From Emiliania huxleyi CCMP1516 (lineage: Eukaryota > Haptophyta > Isochrysidales > Noelaerhabdaceae), in assembly GCF_000372725.1 (NCBI RefSeq), contig NW_005200871.1:129829-193828 (forward strand): a stretch of 64,000 nucleotides of DNA, read 5' to 3'. Each line of letters starts with the position of its first letter. Position 1 is the first letter of the stretch. The position numbers were made by a program, and so were the translations under genes. This document shows, piece by piece, positions 34,601-44,877 of this stretch. The notes beneath the pieces were generated by a model. The model searched no databases, had not been told where the DNA came from, and was given only the letters and a program-made list of their open reading frames with translations.

Positions 34601-34708
34601 CGAATGGAGGCGGCCGCTCTTCTGCCAGCCGCGGCGCGTGCGAGGCCGTCCGACCCGGTGGGGGAGAGGCGGCGGTTGCGCCGCATGTCGAGCCGCAGCC
34701 GGAGGTAG
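28639..34708 (+). CDS. Long multi-exon gene of unknown function
   Basis: I do not recognise it. It starts at MPERSHRNALGLLRSQDALI. Recognisable exon pieces in order: GGMRLFGRVEEGCAGVLAA (about 28897), AALCWPSGYNAKTEHHLTIS (29149-29274), acidic AKAEAVEAEAEPFLAYNEAA (about 29800), VNLPLSADAVVAVVVRSSRP (30027), ARDLLEHAFPPLSLPVVRV (30490), ASGLEARLPVDPTGFGLRA (31340), ALRDLAAVLAASPSLAWEA (31709), SAREVVRCAVPLLLGSSPPF (32138), ARDVERASLFTAAAAGKLLL (32480), Gly-rich linkers (32660-32800 and 33300-33415), ASALQFASRLHALVGSLAHP (about 33738), RLLQSVLGLDARFARDIVYG (34030) and a final exon TQELLARLDAYDEAARMEAA ending at 34706-34708. The product looks helical and soluble. Exon joints are only partly resolved; introns show the same duplicated-edge pattern, with introner cores at 30400-30420, 31443-31468, 31551-31576 and 31875-31901. 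Confidence 0.55.
32831..33070 (+). repeat. Four copies of an exon edge spaced about 71-77 bp
   Basis: GCGCTCAGA-like starts occur at 32831, 32908, 32979 and 33052, each followed by a core ending ACCCTTCCTTCATATCATTAG or similar. Only the last continues open (IAVDEFVSGRTTR). Confidence 0.8.
33560..33736. other. Homopolymer-dominated, probably unreliable sequence
   Basis: Long runs of T, G and C with phrases such as GAGGGTTTAAACCCCCGG. It resembles a degraded consensus rather than biological sequence; see 43165-43332 and 55915-56205. Confidence 0.6.
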
Positions 34709-35915
<1,207 letters not shown>

Positions 35916-37451
35916 CTATCCCTGAGGGACCGTCCAGCCTCCGAAGAACGACTTCATGCCGTACCCCAGGTCCTTCATAGCCGCGAGGTTCGTTTTGTTG
36001 AAGGAGAGGTTCCACAGCGCCCACGCGGCCTGCTCCTTCTGCCCGTCCGTGCCGCCGCGAGCCAGCGCCACCAGCGGCGCGATGCCGCCCGCCTTCGCGA
36101 TCGCCACCTGGTTGTCGGCGTTGAGAGCGAGGCTCGCCAGCGCCCCCGCGGCCGCCTCCTTCTGCCATTTCGTGCCGCCGCGAGCCAGCGCCACCAGCGG
36201 CGCGATGCCGCCCGCCTTCGCGATCGCCACCTGGTTGTCGGCGTTGAGAGCGAGGCTCGCCAGCGCCCCCGCGGCCGCCTCCTTCTGCCATTTCGTGCCG
36301 CCGCGAGCCAGCGCCACCAGCGGCGCGATGCCGCCCGCCTTCGCGATCGCCACCTGGTTGTCGGCGTTGAGAGCGAGGCTCGCCAGCGCCCCCGCGGCCT
36401 CCTCCTTCTGCCCGTCCGTGCCGCCGCGAGCCAGCGCCACCAGAGGCGCGATGCCACCCGCCCTCGCGATCGCCACCTGGTTGTCGGCGTTGTCAGCGAG
36501 CCTCGCCAGCTCCCCCGCGGCCTCCTCCTTCTGCCGCTCCCCTCCTCTGCGCAGCTGCTCGACCCACTTCCGCACCTCCGAAGGAATGGAGGTGTCCGCA
36601 GCCGCGCACAACGCGTTCGCAGCCGCTTGCAGCGAGCCGTATCGCTCAAGCAACTCGATTGCTCGCTCACGCGTTTCAGCTCCGAGCTCGATCAGCCGGC
36701 TCACGTCGCGCTCATCCCCTCTGCGGCCAAAGTCGAGCAGCGCGTCGAGGCTCTCCGTCTGCTTGCACTGCACGATCACGAGCCCGCTGCCGGCCTTGTA
36801 GCACGAGACGACCTCAAAGCAGACATTGGGTGGGAGCAGCACCTCGCACTCTTGCGGGTAGAGGGAGAAGGCAGAGACGTCGCGGCCGACCGGCTCGGTG
36901 AGCTCCAGGTGGATCATGGTGCGTTGTCCCGAGGTGGCCAGGAAAACCTCCATCACGTCAACCTTTGTCGCCGTGCTGGAGAAGGCCGACCACTGGAGCT
37001 CGGCTCCCGCGGCAAGCTCTGACCCGGCCATGCCACGGTAGACCATTCGCGCCTTGCTCGGCGGCAGCTTGCGCAGCGCGTGCAGCAGCAGCCACACAAA
37101 GTCTCGCCACGGCCTCACCGCCTGCCGGTTCTGCTCCCGCAGCGCGGCATTCATGACGTAGTAGGGAGACCGCTCGCGCGGCATGTCCTCCATCGTGTAC
37201 AGAACGATCGCCGCGCACTCGTCGCGCGTCAGAAACGGAAACTGCGCCTGGATGCTGCCGGCCTTCTTCCACGCCATTTTTGCGAGTTGGCCCTTGCTCG
37301 GCTCGACCTTTGGAAGCTTGTCGCTCAGCGGCGCGAGGGCGTCGGCAAAAGAAGGGACAGGGAGATGAACGGGGAACATGCCGCTCAGCGGGCCGCGCAT
37401 GTCCCCATCCTCGAGCGCCGCGTCGAGAAGCCTGCTCGCGAGACCAGACAT
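35916..37451 (-). CDS. Mono-ADP-ribosyltransferase domain fused to ARM repeats (copy 1, about 511 aa)
   Basis: The start was chosen at MSGLASRLLDAALEDGDMRG because copy 2 begins there; the frame is open about 20 residues further. Residues about 70-230 look like an arginine-type ADP-ribosyltransferase (R-S-E clan): LTRDECAAIVLYTMED, then MVYRGM (Arg of the first strand), SAFSSTAT (S-T-S motif), and YPQECEVLLPPN, where the E-x-E region is ECE. Such enzymes move ADP-ribose from NAD to protein side chains. A helical connector (RDVSRLIELGAETRERAIEL) and four full ARM repeats with partial ones follow, probably for target binding. The C-terminus FFGGWTVPQG differs from copy 2. It is an intron-free cellular gene; no secretion signal is seen. 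Confidence 0.75.
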   Translation of the reverse strand: MSGLASRLLDAALEDGDMRGPLSGMFPVHLPVPSFADALAPLSDKLPKVEPSKGQLAKMAWKKAGSIQAQFPFLTRDECAAIVLYTMEDMPRERSPYYVMNAALREQNRQAVRPWRDFVWLLLHALRKLPPSKARMVYRGMAGSELAAGAELQWSAFSSTATKVDVMEVFLATSGQRTMIHLELTEPVGRDVSAFSLYPQECEVLLPPNVCFEVVSCYKAGSGLVIVQCKQTESLDALLDFGRRGDERDVSRLIELGAETRERAIELLERYGSLQAAANALCAAADTSIPSEVRKWVEQLRRGGERQKEEAAGELARLADNADNQVAIARAGGIAPLVALARGGTDGQKEEAAGALASLALNADNQVAIAKAGGIAPLVALARGGTKWQKEAAAGALASLALNADNQVAIAKAGGIAPLVALARGGTKWQKEAAAGALASLALNADNQVAIAKAGGIAPLVALARGGTDGQKEQAAWALWNLSFNKTNLAAMKDLGYGMKSFFGGWTVPQG

Positions 37452-37620
37452 GCCGAAGGTGGAAGGGACGTAAGTTGCAGCGCCTTTTGGAACGTGGCAA
37501 AGGAACTTCACTCGGATTCACGTGGGTGTGAATTGGTTGAAACGCGAGATTTTAGAAGTAAGTTGGTGGGATCCCGTCCGAACACCGGAGCGCGAGTCAC
37601 TAGAAGCACAACTGCATGCA

Positions 37621-38965
37621 CTAGTAGTCCGGCTCATACGCATCGTCGTCCTCGTCCTCCCAGCCCCCCGTCGCGCCCTCTCCGTACCACCCGCCGGCAT
37701 CGTCCGCCTCGTCCTCGTCCTCCTCGTCCTCGTCCTCGTCCGCTTCCTCCGCCTCCATCCGCGACGCCTCCGCCGCCGCCGCCGCGAGAGGGGCAAAGGC
37801 GGCCTCCGCTTCCCTCCTCGGTGCCTCCACCTCCTTCCCCGGCAGAGCGGCCGCGTGGTGATTCCGCCGCGGAGACGCTGCGGCGGTGGGAGGTGCCTCC
37901 TGCAGCGAGCCCACATCTGCTGCCGCTTCCGCCGCCCCTCGCCGCGCCGTCTCCGCGACGGTATCGCCCTCTGCGCCCGCTGCATCCACCGAGCCGTTCT
38001 CCGCCGCGCCTCCCTCCGCCGCCGCATCGCAAGCTCCATCGCTGGCCGCTCCCACCCGTTGGTCCGAGCCGGCCGCATCCGGGGTCGGCTCACCCGCTTC
38101 CTCCTCCTCCGTCTCGGAAGCTCTCTCTCCCTGCTCCGCCTGCTCGGAGCTCGGCGACCCGTCCACAGCCTCTGGAGTGGTCAGCTCGGCGGCGGATGTC
38201 GCCGCAGACGATGCCGTGCTCGCCGCCTGGGCGGCCGCGGGCTCGGGCGTCGCCCTGCCACCTCTGCTCTGTGGCGCTGACGCCTTTGACGCCGGCTCGG
38301 GCGCCGCCTCGATCGCGGGCGTGTCCCTGCGCTTCGGCCGCTTGGCGTCCGCTTTTGCCTTTGCCGGCACGGCTCCTGCATGGCGCTTCTTCTTCGGCGG
38401 CGCCTCTGGCGGGGGCTTTGCCGCGGCGGCCGATGCCCGGTACTCACGCACCTTCTGCTTGCAGTTGGAGAGCGACGACTCCCACTCCCAAGTGTTGTCC
38501 TCCTCTGGCCAGTCTTGCCACTTGACCAGGAACTGGCTCCGCTTGCCCACGCGCCGCTCCTGCCGGCCGGGTGGTGGTGGTGGACGGGCGGAGTCACGCC
38601 GTTTGGCTGGCACGTGTTGGCCAGGTAGAGCGCAGGGAGGGACCGGGCAGGGGAGATGGGAAGGCTACGCTCGGCGCTGGCTCGGTTGGGCTGAAACAGA
38701 AGGGTGTGTCATTCCTCACTCGCCCGTCCGACTCTCAATCACCGATCGTCCTTGCCAGCAGCCAGAGCGTGTATTGGGTCGGGCGCTAGGGCGGGCGCGT
38801 CGCAGTGGGTCGGTGGTGCGGCGTGCTGCGTACCTTGAGCAACGCCTCGACCTCGTACTCCTCCTCGGACATCTCTGCGACACGGCACTCGCCGGCGTGG
38901 TTGGCATGGAGCACGCACCCACTCGTCGCGCTGCACACGCCGACGAAGCTTCGTTTGTCGCTCAT
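37621..38965 (-). CDS. Chromodomain protein (copy 1), two exons
   Basis: Exon 1 38834-38965 (MSDKRSFVGVCSATSGC ... EEEYEVEALLK) and exon 2 37621-38559, joined by a GT-AG intron. The join restores a chromodomain: YEVEALLK + ERRVGKRSQFLVKWQDWP + EEDNTWEWESSL, with the aromatic Y, W and W/E positions that read methyl-lysine on histone tails. After the domain the protein is disordered and charged: KPPPEAPPKKKRH, KRPKRR (possible nuclear signal), then an acidic EEADEDEDEEDEDEADD tail ending EPDY. Exon 1 also has C-x6-C-x4-H-x2-H-x3-C spacing, which might bind zinc. It is a likely chromatin reader in the nucleus. It is transcribed in the same direction as the ART-ARM gene downstream of it. Copy 2 at 46825-48169 is almost identical. 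Confidence 0.8.
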
Positions 38966-40219
38966 CGTCAAAAGGGAACTCTCGCCGGCGCACTCCACTG
39001 TTTCGACGAAGCTTTTCTTGGCGGGGGGCGGCGCGCCCGCGCACGTATCCGCGGAGGCACGCGCTCGACGGCAAATCTGAGAATCGCGCGTGGCAGCGAG
39101 GTCTCTCTTGCACGCACGAGGTGTTGTTTCCCGCCCTTTTTATAAAGGGCGGCTCTGCGCCTTCGTCACTATTTCAGCCTGACTCCCTCCGCCTCGCCCG
39201 CAGCCTCCACGGCCAGAGCGACTCGCGCGAGCGGCGGTTCACTGAGCTTCCCGCCGGGCGCAAAACTGAGCTCGAAGGGGCTTTCCTGCAGAGAACCGCC
39301 CGCCTCTCCGGCCGCGCCTCCTCTGGAAGGGAAGGGCGCCGCCCCGAGGCTGCACGAGCGCGCCACGCAGCGGCAGTGCACGCGGCGTTCCCCGCCGCCC
39401 CCGCGAGGCCCGTCTGCTGTGAGCGTCAGCAGAGCGTGCGTCGACGAGGCTGGGAGGGGAGAGAGGCGAAGCACCGCCTCACCGCCCGCTGCGCCGCCCA
39501 CGGTGAGGGACACCCGCTCGAAGGCGCCGCCGTCCACCGTCATAAGCAGCCCCAGCGGCTGCAGGTAGACGCGCCGTCGAAACGCATCGCGAGGAGCAAT
39601 CTCCACCTGCGCCTCCTTTCCGGCGGCGTCGCAGCGGGCGCCGGGCGGAGCGGAGGTCGACACAACGTCGCACGAGAGGCAGAGCCACTCCCCGACCTCG
39701 CGGTCGCAGACGAGGTAGGCTCCGGCGTTCCGCCAGTGGCCGTATAGGCCGAGCCTAGTTTTGATTCAGTGCGGACGGGTCTCGATTCCTCGCCGGTTCG
39801 GCGCCTGCAGAAGGCCGCAACTCCCGCGCCTAAAAGTAGAGATGCTACCTCCTCGGCTCCGCACCGAATCGCCTTTAGTGCCAGTGGAGCCATCGCCCCC
39901 AGTCCGCGCTGAGGTCGTCGCGCCGCAGCTTGGCGGGGTCGCCGTGCCACCCCATCGACGCGGCGCCTAATCGACTGTAATCACTGCTCACTATTAAGTG
40001 TGGTGTGTGCCACACGGTCGACGCGGCGCCTAACTCATTAAGTCCATCTCTCACGCTTGAGTGGCAGAGGTAAGCATGCCACCCCGTCGACGCGGCTCCT
40101 AGTCATGTAACCAGCGGCTCTCTCTCTCGCTTGAGTAGCAGAGGTAAGCATGCCATCGACGCGGCGCCGGAAGAGGGGCGGATCGTCGTCAACGGGCCAC
40201 CGGCGGCGCAGGAGGCTAG

Positions 40220-40430
40220 GCGCCAGAGCCAGACGTCCTGTTCACACCTCCAGCTGTGAACACATGCAGCTGTGAGCAGGGGGCGAGGCGCCAGAGCCAG
40301 ACGTCCTGTTCACACCTCCAGCTGTGAAGACATGCAGCTGTGAGCAGGAGGCGGGGCGCCAGAGCCAGACGTCCTGTTCACACCTCCAGCTGTGAACACA
40401 TGCAGCTGTGAGCAGGAGGCGAGGCGCCAG
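40220..40430 (-). repeat. 68-bp intron units, three tandem copies (one in copy 2)
   Basis: GCGCCAGAGCCAGACGTCCT starts at 40220, 40288, 40356 and 40424. Between the copies lies CTGTTCACACCTCCAGCTGT, the introner core in host orientation. The paralogous site at 53042-53125 has one unit plus the functional edge. Confidence 0.85.
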
Positions 40431-40878
40431 AGCCAGACGTCCTCCCTCGCCACGAGAGCGCGGTCAAAGAGCACGACGGAATTGAGAGCCCCTGAGATGA
40501 CGCGGGAGAGAGGTGTGAAGAGGCGCGGCGCAAGAGCGCGGCGGAGTGGTGAGCTGAGAGCGCCCGCATAGTGGTGCAGCACGCGCTCGTTGCCTGTTCA
40601 CAGCTAGAGGTGTGAAGAGACGTCGTTCACAGCGTAAGTGATGCAGCAGCGCGCTCGTTGCCGTTGTACTTTGGCCGCGCGTCGCCGTTGATGGCAAAAT
40701 CCCACCAACGGCGCGCCGAGCCGCAGTACGCCTGTTCACACATACATACACAGCTGTGGAGAGACGCCGTTCACAGCTCGGCCGCCGCGCCGAGCCGCAG
40801 CACGCCCAGTGCGGCGAGAGGCTGGTGTAGGCGGAGACGGCGTCGGCCGTCTGCGCCGCTTGAGCGTCGTGGCCGTAG

Positions 40879-41035
40879 GCGAGCAGCCAAGTCGCGATCT
40901 CCTACGCTGTGAACGGCGTCTCTTCACGCCTCTAGCTGTGAACAGGAGGCGAGCAGCCAAGTCGCGATCTCCTACGCTGTGAACGGCGTCTCTTCACGCC
41001 TCTAGCTGTGAACAGGAGGCGAGCAGCCAGGTCGC
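40879..41035 (-). repeat. 70-bp intron units, two copies (one in copy 2)
   Basis: GCGAGCAGCCAAGTCGCGAT starts at 40879 and 40949, and a variant starts at 41019, with an introner core in each unit. Copy 2 has a single unit (about 53569-53640). Confidence 0.85.
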
Positions 41036-43164
41036 GATCTCCTCGTGCCCCGTGTTGTCCCAAGCAAACTCGGAGCCTGTTCACAGCGTCACGAATGTGA
41101 GCAGACGCTGTTCACGGCATGTCCCTTGTCCCAGGCAAGCTCGGGGCCGTAGGGGAAGGGCATCGAGAGCCACCTGTGCACCCTCCGCTCCATCACTTGC
41201 TGCAGCTCCGCCGCCTTTGACAAGTAACGGCTGGGGTGGGTGACTCACTCGTTGTCAGCACTCCGCAGCAGGGGCACCGCCTTTGATAGTCAACGGCCGA
41301 GGTTAGTCAGCCGCTAGTAAAGAGATGCCCCGCCGCAGGCCCGCCGCCTCGTTGGCCCACCCTTCAAGGAGGAGGTCGCGAAGCAGCGACTCAAAGATGG
41401 AGCCAACCTGTTCACGTCGCGGAGGTGTGAACGGCGTCTCTTCACAGCAGCGGCGGCTAAGTTCGGAGCCGCACCATCAGCCCCCACTGAGCGGTGCCCT
41501 GGCCGTTTCCAACCTTGCTCCACGCCTGCCCCGCCACGCGCTGCTGCTCGTGCGGAAATACCTCGCCACCGTGCTCCCACATCCCCATCGCCGTGCCGTG
41601 CGCGCGCTGCAGGTACCAGCGCCATCCGTGCCGCCTCACCCGGGCGGGCCGGAAGCGGCGGCCGAGGCGGTAGAGGGACCAGTAGACGGCGGTCACGTGC
41701 GGGTAGTTGTACGCGCGCCTGTCCACACACGCACCGCTGTGAAGACGCTGTCTGCATCATGACACGTGCGGGTAACTGTACGCGTTCCATGACTCGAGCG
41801 AGTGCTGCTCCGACCAGCACTCGTTCCACGAGCAGCGGTCCTACGGTTCACCAGTAGCTAATTACTGTTGATTAATTAGTGATGGCGGCACTCGCCCCAC
41901 AGGCAACGGTCCGGCCAGCAGCGGCGACACGTCTGCGCCAGCAGCGGCGCTGCGGCGGCGGCAGCGCGGCCCTGCGAGCTGCCTTGGCGCTGCATCTCGT
42001 CTGACCTGTGATGAGTCACCAACTTTTGAGTTGCTCATCATTGACCATAGCTACTATCTTGCTGCATCTCGCCCGACCTGCGATGAGTCACTAACTGTCA
42101 ATCATTGATCGTGGCTGCTGGCTCGCTCTGCATCTCGTCTGGCCAAAAGGTCATCGACAGCCGGACGGCGTGGTCAGCCGACGACTGCAGGAATCGGCGC
42201 CGGTCGGAGGAGTTGCCTAACCTCGGCTGATCTCCGCTGATCTCGCGAGATCTCGCGAACATCCGCTCCTCTCGCGAACTCTGGCGGAGCTGCCTTGGTA
42301 GAGCGACTCGTCGACAAACTCCTCGAGCCGCTCGATCTCGTCGTCCGAGGGCGAGCCTACCCAACAACCACTCCGCGGTGATTGGCGCGTGGTAACAACT
42401 GCCACCTCGATCTCGTCTTCGTCTTGCGAGCCTAACCAATAATCACTCCGTGTGATTGGCGCGTGGTAACTGCTACCTCGAGATCTCGTCTTCGTCTTGC
42501 GAGCCTACTCAATAATCGCCCAGTGTGAATTCGCGCGTGCTCCGAATCTTCATTCGATCTCGTCGTCGGAGGGCGAACCCAGCTGCTTGACCGCCAGGGC
42601 GAGGGGCGTGGCTAGGCCCGCCTCGTCCGACAGCCCAGACACAAAGATGCGGTGGTCATCGAGCAGCCGCCGCCCGCCGCCGCCGCCCGCCGCCGGCCCG
42701 CCGCCCGCCGCCGTTGTCCTCTGGTCCCAGCCGAGGAAGGCGGCGTCGCGGTGCCACGGGTCTGGATCGCCCCTGGGTAGCCACGCCTCCGTCGCCGCGT
42801 GACGGCCGAAACTCTTCACCAGCTCGCGCGCGGGCCGAGAGACGTACCTGTCCACGATGCATTTGGTGTGAACAGACGCCGATCACAGCGGAGTTACGCT
42901 CGAAAGGCCGAGAGGCGCACAAGCTCACGCAGATGCGCAGCGGCGGCGCGCCTACGGGTCGGATCCGAGAACGCTCCGAGAAAATTCCGAGAAGGTTCGC
43001 ACGCAGCGGCGGTGCGCCCGTGGAGGCAGAGCCGGGCCAGTGCAACCAAAGCGACACGCGGCCGTCCTCTGCAGCGTGGCGAGGCAGGAGGGCGTACCTT
43101 TTTGTTTATTGGGGCAGAGGGAGGGAGGGAGGGCGAAGGGTGGGCGAGGGGCGGGAGGGAGAGG

Positions 43165-43332
43165 GAGAAGGAGGACGGGGGGGGGGGGGGGGGGGCCAAC
43201 GGGGGCCGTTTCCTCTTGGACCTAATTGGTTTGGGGGGGGCCCCGAGGGTTAAAACCCCCGGTATTTCCCGGAAACCCCCCCCACCCAAAAAGGGGCCCT
43301 TCCTTGTTCCCCCCCCCCCCCCCCCCCCAGGC
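43165..43332. other. G/C-run sequence at the junction of the two segmental copies
   Basis: The left side continues the copy-1 glycosidase-like region (AGGAGGACGGGG), and the right side matches 33590-33736 (CAACGGGGGCCG, then GGCCTCGAGCGCGCTGCAGT). The breakpoint lies within a G run shared by both parents. Confidence 0.7.
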
Positions 43333-44307
43333 CTCGAGCGCGCTGCAGTTCGCCTCCCGCCTCCACGCCCTCGTCGGCTCCCTCGCCCACCCGTGCCTCC
43401 GGCCTCGCCTCCTCCGCCGCAGCCCAAGCCGTGACAGGATTGACACTTGAGCGTGGCACGAGTGCTGCCATAGGTTGTTCGGCTCGTGTCCACTCGTTGC
43501 GCAGGAGTGGCAGGAGTGGGCGTGTGAGCGTGACACGATTGCCGCAGGCTGCCTCTCCGCCTCCTCGTTGCAGGGGCGTGATAGGATTGGATGTGTGAGC
43601 GTGACACGATTGCCGCGCAGGCTCCGCCTCCTCCAGTCGGTCCTCGGGCTCGACGCTCGCTTTGCGCGCGACATCGTCTACGGCGCTCTCTCGTGCGCCT
43701 CACACAGACCCCGAGAGGCGGAATCTTCCCTGAGGTTTCTCCCTGGGGCCTCCGCGTTCTAGGCGCCAGCCGTCACGTGCATCGGACACGGACCGGGTGC
43801 CATGAGCCTTCCCTGAACCGTCCCGTGTACCTTCTCTATAGGTGTCACCTGCCTTGCGTACGACGCCATCGAGGCGGACACGAGCGTGTGTCGTGTGTCG
43901 GACCTTCTCCCTGAACTGCTCCCGGAACCTTCCCGGAACCTTCCCTTAGGCGGATACGCGCGTGTCGGCGGCGGCGGCGGATCTGGCGCCGAGGGGCCGC
44001 CCAGGGCGCCTCGTCACACACCTGCTGTGGATAGGCGGCGGCGAGGAGTTGGGCCGAGCGCGAGTTCTCGCACAAGGGCGCTCGTCCGCCGCCAAGCCAC
44101 GCTGCCGCCGGCGCCGTTCGCCTAGCGCCGGGCGGCGCGGGCGGGGCGGCGGCGACGCAGGAGCTGCTCGCGCGTCTTGACGCGTACGACGAGGCGGCGC
44201 GGCTGGAGGCGGCCGCTCTTCTGCCAGCCGCGGCGCGTGCGAGGCCGTCCGACCCGGTGGGGGAGAGGCGGCGGTTGCGCCGCATGTCGAGCCGCAGCCG
44301 GAGGTAG
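43333..44307 (+). pseudogene. 3' fragment of the 28639-34708 gene (segmental copy 2)
   Basis: Corresponds to 33737-34708 with the same exons (ASSALQFASRLHALVGSLAH, LLQSVLGLDARFARDIVYG, TQELLARLDAYDEAARLEAA) and the same stop (44305-44307). It lacks all upstream exons, so it is a truncated copy without its own start. Confidence 0.75.
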
Positions 44308-44418
44308 GAGAGGTACGTTAAGAGTCGACTCAGTGCACAGAAAATGTAGCTAGAGAGTCTGTGATCGAATGGGTACAATCATATACCTCGAGTCTCTACT
44401 TGACGGCTTGGGAGACTA

Positions 44419-44718
44419 CAGCCGAAATTTCAACTTTGGGACAGGGGTCCCCCCCCCCCCCCCCTCCGGGCGCCAAAAGTCCGCGCCCGCTTGCGCCCGT
44501 GCGCCCGTGCGCCCGTTTTCCGCCGTGGCCCCGCGCGGCCGTACCTACTCGCGTTTTCGGCCCACCGCCTTCGACCGAGCTTACCACCATCACGTACGCA
44601 CGTTTTATCGTGTGCGCGACGCGCTCGACCACCACCGCGGTGGCGCCAAGAGCGCCTTTTCAACACGCTGCGATGGCGATGTGCAGCACCAGCCGTCCCA
44701 AAGTTGAAATTTCGGCTG
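44419..44718. mobile_element. 300-bp non-autonomous TIR element (MITE) with TA duplication
   Basis: Perfect 24-bp terminal inverted repeats, CAGCCGAAATTTCAACTTTG plus GGAC, at 44419-44442 and 44695-44718. TA dinucleotides flank both ends (44417-44418 and 44719-44720), as in Tc1/mariner-type insertion. The interior has a C run and no convincing gene. It is absent from the spacer of copy 1. Confidence 0.85.
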
Positions 44719-44877
44719 TACACTCCATGTGCGAGAACGCAAAATCTTCACGCACCATGGCACTCAGACCCGCCCAATGGCCTGCGCACTTTCTTTCTTT
44801 CTTCTGGCGGCGGCACGGGACGGGCGAGGGATGATCTCTATAACACCGGCTCGCGCTTACCTCTTGTGCAATGCCTG

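Larger units (their letters stand above)
39169..43100 (-). pseudogene. 3' half of a glycosidase-like gene (segmental copy 1, lacks N-terminal exons)
   Basis: Exon pieces in minus order: GAPPLRHLRELVRLSAFRA (42.9 kb), MDRYVSRPARELVKSFGRHA (42855), EIERLEEFVDESLYQ (42.3 kb), QSSADHAVRLSMTFWPDEMQ (42.2 kb), CSWNECWSEQHSLESWNAYS (41.8 kb), YNYPHVTAVYWSLYRLGRRF (41.7 kb), GSIFESLLRDLLLEGWANEA (41.38 kb), MERRVHRWLSMPFPYGPELA (41.2 kb), EIATWLLAYGHDAQAA (40.9 kb), CGSARRWWDFAINGDARPKY (40.7 kb), VLHHYAGALSSPLRRALAP (40.6 kb), VISGALNSVVLFDRALVARE (40.5 kb), and LYGHWRNAGAYLVCDREVGE to the stop at 39169. These match copy 2, but nothing like the copy-2 N-terminal exons lies beyond 43.1 kb, so this copy has no start or leader and is probably non-functional. 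Confidence 0.7.

Noticed and set aside
38739..39113. Separate short gene upstream of the chromodomain gene
   Set aside because: The useful part (MSDKRSFVGV to EVEALLK) is exon 1 of the chromodomain gene once the GT-AG intron is removed.
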